38,630 bases of DNA from Bacteroidota bacterium (lineage in GTDB: Bacteria > Bacteroidota > Ignavibacteria > Kapaibacteriales > NICIL-2): assembly GCA_019695345.1 (NCBI GenBank), contig JAIBAE010000039.1, forward strand, positions 1 to 38,630, in the 5' to 3' direction. The notes beneath the pieces were generated by a model. The model made no database searches. It was not told the origin of the DNA and saw only the letters and a list, made by a program, of their open reading frames with translations. Shown in pieces: positions 33,868 to 38,630 of this stretch (positions within the stretch are counted from its first letter, which is position 1; each line of letters opens with the position of its first letter). Position numbers and translations under genes: made by a program.

Positions 33868-35814
33868 CTACGATGCTATCGAATCAGTATGCAGCAACAC
33901 ATGTATTAAGTTGGCATCCCTCTCCAATCCTAATTTCTTCCGGAGTTTTACACGATGATTTTCTACGGCTTTTACACTGATATGTAACAGATTGGCAATT
34001 TCTTTAGAGCGTAGATTCATTCGTAACAACGAGCATACCTTTAGCTCACTTGCAGAAAGGGTGGGATATTTCCTACTCATTGTCTGTATAAAGTCATTAT
34101 GCATTCTGTTAAACTGCATTTGGAATAATTGCCACTCTTCTTTCACTACTAACGATTCGGAGCGAACGTTACGCAATAACTCTAAAATGATTTTATGTTT
34201 GTGATCAGGTTCAGCCTGTATAGCTCTTTCCAAGCCATGCTCTATTGTATCAAGGTATTCTTGCTTTTCAACTAAATGTAAAGCAAAATTGTTTAGTTCT
34301 TGGGTCTTAGCTTTTAGCTCTTGGGTAGCAGATTCTAATCCTGACTTTGCCTCTTCTGCCAACCGCTTATGTTTTTCAACTTCGTAAAGCAGTATAAGAT
34401 TTTTCTCATTTCTATCGGAGAACTCGTTATACAGTTCACGGTTTATCTTTTCATACTCTATAAAATGTAAGAGTGCTTGTTCAAACAAGTGTTGTTTTTG
34501 GTAACACTCACTTAACGACTTATGGATAGAAGCAGTTTCATTCCTGTATTGGTACTTTACCGCTAATGCTAATGCAATGGATAGTTGTTCAACACTTTTG
34601 CCATAACTTGTTTTCTCTAAATACAACAAACCAAGTTCGTAATAGACTTGTACTTCTTGCATCCTTGCTTGTAGTTTCTTTATAGTAGGAAGTATTGCTT
34701 TAAACAGAGTTGTAGCTTTACTATACTGTTGGCTTGTTCTATAAAGTACGGCAAGATTAAATTGTGCGGTTATCATGCCGTATATGTCGTTCACTCCGGA
34801 AAAAAAGGAAAGCGATGTTTGCATTAACTGGATTGCTTCGGTATGTAAACCCATTAGCGACTTTATATCTGCCACATTAATTACAATATATCCCAGTGTA
34901 CTCGAACCTTTAGAACTTTGAAGTAATTGCATTCCTTTTTCAAAGTACTCAAGTGCTTTTGGTAAATTCTGTTTCTGTTTAAACAGCATCCCAAGTTCAT
35001 TACAACAATAGGCAATCCCATGAGTTTCATTCAGTCTCTCTTTTATGTCCAAGGCATGAAGCAGATGTTCAATAGCCGAGTTAAAATCCGATAAGTTTCT
35101 ATAAGCAACTCCAACATTATAGTACGCATCTGCAAGTACGGTTTCATCTTTTATACGTACTCTGTGATACCTGCCAAATGCATAGTTCATCCATCCACAC
35201 TCCAAAGCATTCTCCATATCAAGTTCTTTGTGATACTGAACCTTTGTTTTTATGGCATCGCTACCAAATATTACTGCATCAGCCCATTTGCCTTCGTGCA
35301 TGTAACAACTACAAATGTTCAGTAGTATATCACCACGCTCTTTATCATCTTTATACAGGGAAATATGCGATAATGCTCTGTAAAAATGTTCACGGGCTGT
35401 ATCAAACTCTCCTTTAAGTATGTTTATCCTACCAAATTGGAATTCAATTTTAACACAAGCAGGAGTATCATCACTATCTAATGCTATACGTAATGCATCG
35501 GTTGCATACTTCATTGCAATTTCAAGTTCACCAATGTGCACCTGTAGTATACAGTTAGACAACAACATATAACAGATGTGTTGCACATTGCCAAAGGTCT
35601 GTGCATTGCGCAAAGATTTCTCTGCCACCTCTAGTGCATCTTTATATAATCCTTGCCGGGTTAGTAATCGTACTTGTAAATATTCTTTATCAAGTTGAAT
35701 CTCGGGGTCGGTTGTTATACCAATTCCGGCGGAAAGTTCAATAGCTTTTGAAACATCAAAAAACGACAATGTATAGGTTTCTTGTAGTGTAGAATACTCC
35801 TGCGTAGAAATCAT
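33868..35814 (-). CDS. TPR-repeat transcriptional regulator with C-terminal LuxR HTH
   Basis: 648 residues. About 60-450 are a solenoid of TPR repeats (for example ADAYYNVGVAYRNLSDFNSA and IAYCCNELGMLFKQKQNLPK), then a coiled coil (about 475-540), and residues 586-648 are a LuxR/GerE helix-turn-helix (LSASELKVCSLLRMNLRSKE, IANLLHISVKAVENHRVKLR). No receiver domain or membrane segment, so it probably senses a cytosolic protein or peptide through the TPRs. This architecture is common in Bacteroidota. It is coupled to the 136-residue gene upstream (33-nt gap) and lies next to the DUF2589 operon, making it the likely local regulator. Confidence 0.9.
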   Translation of the reverse strand: MISTQEYSTLQETYTLSFFDVSKAIELSAGIGITTDPEIQLDKEYLQVRLLTRQGLYKDALEVAEKSLRNAQTFGNVQHICYMLLSNCILQVHIGELEIAMKYATDALRIALDSDDTPACVKIEFQFGRINILKGEFDTAREHFYRALSHISLYKDDKERGDILLNICSCYMHEGKWADAVIFGSDAIKTKVQYHKELDMENALECGWMNYAFGRYHRVRIKDETVLADAYYNVGVAYRNLSDFNSAIEHLLHALDIKERLNETHGIAYCCNELGMLFKQKQNLPKALEYFEKGMQLLQSSKGSSTLGYIVINVADIKSLMGLHTEAIQLMQTSLSFFSGVNDIYGMITAQFNLAVLYRTSQQYSKATTLFKAILPTIKKLQARMQEVQVYYELGLLYLEKTSYGKSVEQLSIALALAVKYQYRNETASIHKSLSECYQKQHLFEQALLHFIEYEKINRELYNEFSDRNEKNLILLYEVEKHKRLAEEAKSGLESATQELKAKTQELNNFALHLVEKQEYLDTIEHGLERAIQAEPDHKHKIILELLRNVRSESLVVKEEWQLFQMQFNRMHNDFIQTMSRKYPTLSASELKVCSLLRMNLRSKEIANLLHISVKAVENHRVKLRKKLGLERDANLIHVLLHTDSIAS

Positions 35815-35847
35815 AAGGTCAAGAGATAGGTGGATAAATCGTTACAA

Positions 35848-36258
35848 TCAAGATTCCAATATTTCATTATGTATTATCACATTAATGGTCTCATTGTCCT
35901 GTGTAAACGTGTGGCTAAAACACCCTCCGGCTTTTTCTGTTGGGGCTGTAGCAAAGGCATACAGCAAATAGGGTTTTCCTTGGTCTAACGTAAATGTTGC
36001 ATTATAGGTTGGCGCACCCGTTGGGTTACTGTTTAGTACATTGCAGTTTTGCGTGTTTACGGTACTGGTATTTACAACCGAAAGTGTTGCTAATTCCATA
36101 GCCCCTATTGTTACCGGACCGGTATATCCTGTACTATCAACCGTAACAATAATAGATGCACAGGTTGTAGTAGCAAACGGATTATCAGACGTCACATCAC
36201 TCTCGGAATTATAAACATCAGGAAGCCTTAGCAGGTCGTCGTTGTTTATCATTATCAT
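35848..36258 (-). CDS. Small beta-rich protein in the regulator operon
   Basis: 136 residues. Alternating Thr/Val strands (CASIIVTVDSTGYTGPVTIG, NATFTLDQGKPYLLYAFATA) suggest a single beta-sandwich domain; three Cys; no signal peptide. The ATG at 36258 has AGGAG six bases upstream and is followed by a second ATG at 36252. Being first in the operon with the TPR-LuxR gene, it could be the ligand or co-factor sensed by the TPR region, or another effector of the cluster. No family recognised. Confidence 0.65.
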   Translation of the reverse strand: MIMINNDDLLRLPDVYNSESDVTSDNPFATTTCASIIVTVDSTGYTGPVTIGAMELATLSVVNTSTVNTQNCNVLNSNPTGAPTYNATFTLDQGKPYLLYAFATAPTEKAGGCFSHTFTQDNETINVIIHNEILES

Positions 36259-36323
36259 AAAGTACTCCTATATAGTATAAAATGAGACATAAATTCTACA
36301 ACAATTTATACTTATCTTAAAGT

Positions 36324-36390
36324 AAAATCACTACTCATTTTCTACAGTGGTCGGTACACAGGTAACCGTGTACTGCATGTGGAAAACTCT
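36324..36390 (+). repeat. 22-bp unit array with extended block, copy 2
   Basis: Identical to the array at 25911 over 27 bases, then GGTAC and a shared TGTGGAAAACTCT tail after a variable middle. It lies 66 nt upstream of the regulator operon start on the opposite strand. Confidence 0.75.
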
Positions 36391-36461
36391 ACAAATCACA
36401 AACACACACCATCAATACAGGTATATTGAATTGGGATGGATTAAGTTATATTTTGCTACCG

Positions 36462-36516
36462 CATGACGGCACCGTACCGCTCACATCTAACACCCCCACT
36501 TTGCCGGAGAGAAACT
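36462..36516 (+). repeat. Dispersed hairpin repeat, copy 6
   Basis: Begins TTTGCTACCGCATGACGGCA and ends TTTGCCGGAGAGAAACT. The stem is CGGCA/TGCCG. It is the best match to copy 5. The 36.26-36.78 kb gap holds only repeats. Confidence 0.65.
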
Positions 36517-36708
36517 GCAATTTTCCAGAGTAGAGTACAGGAAACACTCATCAACTTTAGTGAAATGCGAAGAATATTGACACGATGTAAAGAATAGGCA
36601 AACAAAATAGTGCTTGCAGTATCAACAGCATACAACCTAAAAAGTGGTTAAGATTCTCACGAAAAAAGCAGAGGCAGTGGTGAAGTGTGCCGTGAGCAAC
36701 ACCACGCA

Positions 36709-36778
36709 ACATAAAAACTATATTACTACAGCGTACAATACTGACAACGTAAACCTTATGTAGTTGTGCATCAGCTAC
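36709..36778 (-). repeat. 70-bp downstream element, copy 2
   Basis: Shares a 25-base identical block and a second ACAACTAC block with 24804-24874. It begins 6 nt after the TIR-like gene stop, in the same orientation relative to the gene as copy 1. Confidence 0.75.
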
Positions 36779-36783
36779 AGCTG

Positions 36784-38268
36784 TTACCTGCCTCTCTTCT
36801 CTGTCAATGGTAACCACTTTATTTTTAATGCAAATTGTTCATCTGGTAAAATGTTTTTCCATGTCGCTGATACAGAATTATTCTTGCTTACTGAATTTTC
36901 ATCTAAATTATAAAAAGCGTCTTTATCGTCATTAACGTTTGTTTTTCCAGTTGTCAATGTATGAAATGCTGCACCTGAAATTTGTTGAAGTTTGATGTCA
37001 TGTGAGGACCATATCATTGTGAGCTTCCCAATAACATCTTCCTCATTTGGATAAATCCAAAGGTCTTCGTTTGATGCCAACATGTAATCTCTAAATGGGC
37101 TAAAACGATTGTCTTTTAGAGGAAACGTATAATAAAAGTCAGCCCCAGTCATCATTGTAATACTTTCCCCTTTTTTACACTCAAAGTGAACATAAAAAGT
37201 TGATTCATTTCCCATGTGTAATAACTTTTCTCTTTCATTTCCAAACCACCTTTCAACTTTGAATGCAACGTTAGATGAATAACCTTCCTTAAAAATATTT
37301 TCGGCCTTCGCTATGTCTTGTAAGGCTAGAATGTCATAGATAATTCTTTCTTTAATCACCAAAGTATCTTTGGCTTTACCGATTAACTCAGCATCATAAG
37401 TCTGAACAATAGATTTTAGAACATATTTCTTTTTCAACTCAGTTCCTTTTGCAAGACAAAAACTTACAAGTTGGTCAGAAGAATTTTCACTTGTCTGTGA
37501 AATTATATTTTGTCCAGTAGGATTAAAAGCCATAGAAACTTTACCATCAATAATATCAAATTTTAATAACCCTGTAAAAATTAAAATTAATAATATTATA
37601 GCCACTCCAACAAGGGTTGATACAACAATTGTTGGCTTTTTAGTAAACAGATTACCAAGCAAATCCCAAATCGTTTTGCCAACTGTTTCAATCTCTTTTG
37701 TTTTTGGTAATTCTGCATTCGTCAATGAAGCTTTATTGTCACCATTTTTATCTAAGTGGTTAAGACTTTTTTTTGCGTTATAGTCCTCAACCTTTTTTTT
37801 CCAACTTGATAAAACTCCATTAAATTCATTGGTTGTTAATACACTTACTTCAGGCTTTACGCTCATTACATACCAATCATACCCTTTTTCTAAAAGGCCT
37901 TCGCTTTTAAGTCCCTCTTCAATTATTACTAAAATAGGTTGCTCTTTGGAGTAGGCCAATGCGGCTTCAATTTGATTCCATGATGTTGCATACTTAATAT
38001 CATTTAATGTTTTTTCCTTAACACCCCCTCTTCTCTCTACTCCATGCGGAAAATAGGTCCTTTCTAAAGCAACGATGATTGTTCCAGAACATTCATTCAT
38101 TAATTCAATAACAGTTTTTAGAGGGGAATCAGCACTAAACTTATTTCTTCCAACTGTATTCGGAACTAAATTCTCACTTTTAAGTCTATTTTCAATAGCC
38201 GTAATAAAGGTCTCTTGGCTTTCAGTAGAAGTCGTTCCTGCACTTATAAAAACATTGATATTGCTCAT
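36784..38268 (-). CDS. TIR/deoxyribosyltransferase-like single-pass membrane protein
   Basis: 494 residues. Residues 1-140 form a Rossmann-like nucleotide-processing domain: INVFISAG at the first strand, TIIVALER, and WNQIEAALAYSKEQPILVII with Glu101 in the position of the catalytic Glu of TIR and nucleoside-deoxyribosyltransferase folds. A linker and one membrane helix (213-236, TIVVSTLVGVAIILLILIFTG) follow, then a ~250-residue C-terminal domain I do not recognise. Sensor domain, membrane anchor and nucleotide-acting domain is a usual layout for bacterial defence effectors, so NAD+ or nucleotide depletion is a testable inference. No partner gene is recognisable. Followed by a repeat shared with the 209-residue gene. 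Confidence 0.75.
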   Translation of the reverse strand: MSNINVFISAGTTSTESQETFITAIENRLKSENLVPNTVGRNKFSADSPLKTVIELMNECSGTIIVALERTYFPHGVERRGGVKEKTLNDIKYATSWNQIEAALAYSKEQPILVIIEEGLKSEGLLEKGYDWYVMSVKPEVSVLTTNEFNGVLSSWKKKVEDYNAKKSLNHLDKNGDNKASLTNAELPKTKEIETVGKTIWDLLGNLFTKKPTIVVSTLVGVAIILLILIFTGLLKFDIIDGKVSMAFNPTGQNIISQTSENSSDQLVSFCLAKGTELKKKYVLKSIVQTYDAELIGKAKDTLVIKERIIYDILALQDIAKAENIFKEGYSSNVAFKVERWFGNEREKLLHMGNESTFYVHFECKKGESITMMTGADFYYTFPLKDNRFSPFRDYMLASNEDLWIYPNEEDVIGKLTMIWSSHDIKLQQISGAAFHTLTTGKTNVNDDKDAFYNLDENSVSKNNSVSATWKNILPDEQFALKIKWLPLTEKRGR

Positions 38269-38396
38269 TGATATTGGTTTTATATTGTCCTGTTAAAGTT
38301 ATAATTTATTTAATTTTTGATGTTGTCTTTCCATTAGTCTAAATTGCTTATTACAGAAATTCAATGTCAATACAGTCGCCCAGAGTTGCAGGTAAC

Positions 38397-38510
38397 GGTT
38401 TGGCGCTTGGCGCAGTGGCGGATTTCGAAGCACAAAGCTGTTAATACACCACAAAAGTTGATGCGAAGTAGAATGCTCAATTAACCACTTCACCCGCCAT
38501 TGAGCCAAAC
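38397..38510. repeat. Long imperfect palindrome beyond the TIR-like gene
   Basis: Outer arms GTTTGGC (38398-38404) and GCCAAAC (38504-38510), inner arms TGGCGG (38416-38421) and CCGCCA (38494-38499), unequal internal loops and a 72-nt centre. Layout and outer-arm sequence are attC-like, but the arms (GTTTGGC) miss the GTTRRRY core at one position. No convincing gene in 38269-38630. Confidence 0.55.
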
Positions 38511-38630
38511 GCCTGTGCATGTTGCACAACTACAATTTAAAGACTAACTATGATATAACAACGTCAACCAATCAAAGAAGTACAATGCAGGCACAATACA
38601 ATGCAAGGTCGTCATCCCCCACAACACAAA

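Noticed and set aside
38299-38529. 76-residue minus-strand open frame
   Set aside because: It is read through the long palindrome and has no start signal or family resemblance.

Overview
The window looks like a chromosome segment from a member of the FCB group (Bacteroidota or a relative such as Kapabacteria/Ignavibacteria). Evidence: a C-terminal type IX secretion (T9SS) sorting domain on one exported protein, promoters of the Bacteroidota TAnnTTTG type before tRNA-Lys and (more weakly) dxs, a modest A+T bias, and many genes with no visible Shine-Dalgarno sequence. I cannot fix the species from sequence alone.

Layout. (1) 1-9.8 kb is ordinary chromosome: the end of an SDR oxidoreductase, a secreted TPR protein, a DCC-family thiol oxidoreductase, a T9SS-sorted adhesin-like protein, a very large exported metallopeptidase/beta-propeller/beta-barrel protein on the minus strand, then dxs, an SdpI-like membrane protein and tRNA-Lys(UUU). 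(2) 9.9-18.3 kb, directly after the tRNA, is accessory DNA: an excisionase-type HTH protein, a DnaD-like replication protein, a coiled-coil protein, an isolated Mu gpG-like phage morphogenesis gene, a GIY-YIG protein, several small orphan genes separated by hairpin repeats, and a stand-alone HsdR_N-type nuclease. (3) 18.3-36.3 kb is dominated by minus-strand genes of an apparently undescribed cluster: two large paralogues with a shared C-terminal domain; a HELLH metalloprotease; two proteins beginning MANIT; a trypsin-like serine protease without a signal peptide; a tandem pair of small paralogues; two DUF2589 proteins plus a relative; a zinc ribbon; a TPR-LuxR regulator with a small partner. 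A DUF4062 gene and an orphan gene are inserted in it. (4) 36.7-38.6 kb carries a TIR/deoxyribosyltransferase-like membrane protein, a candidate defence effector, followed by a long palindromic repeat.

How it may work together. The cluster genes lack signal peptides. At least three transcription units (starting at 22403, 29056 and 33282) have an ATAGAGTA element 23-26 nt before the start codon, and two of these share a longer GAAAAC...ATAGAGTA..GCATTA block. I infer a co-regulated regulon, possibly controlled by the TPR-LuxR protein encoded beside it. The biochemical output is unknown.

The window is also rich in dispersed non-coding repeats: a ~60-bp hairpin family with compensatory stem changes, 22-bp-period GTACTCATTTTCTAC tandem units resembling IS21-type transposon ends, a 70-bp element behind two genes, and GCATGAGTT inverted repeats between small genes. 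No integrase, transposase or CRISPR array is present.
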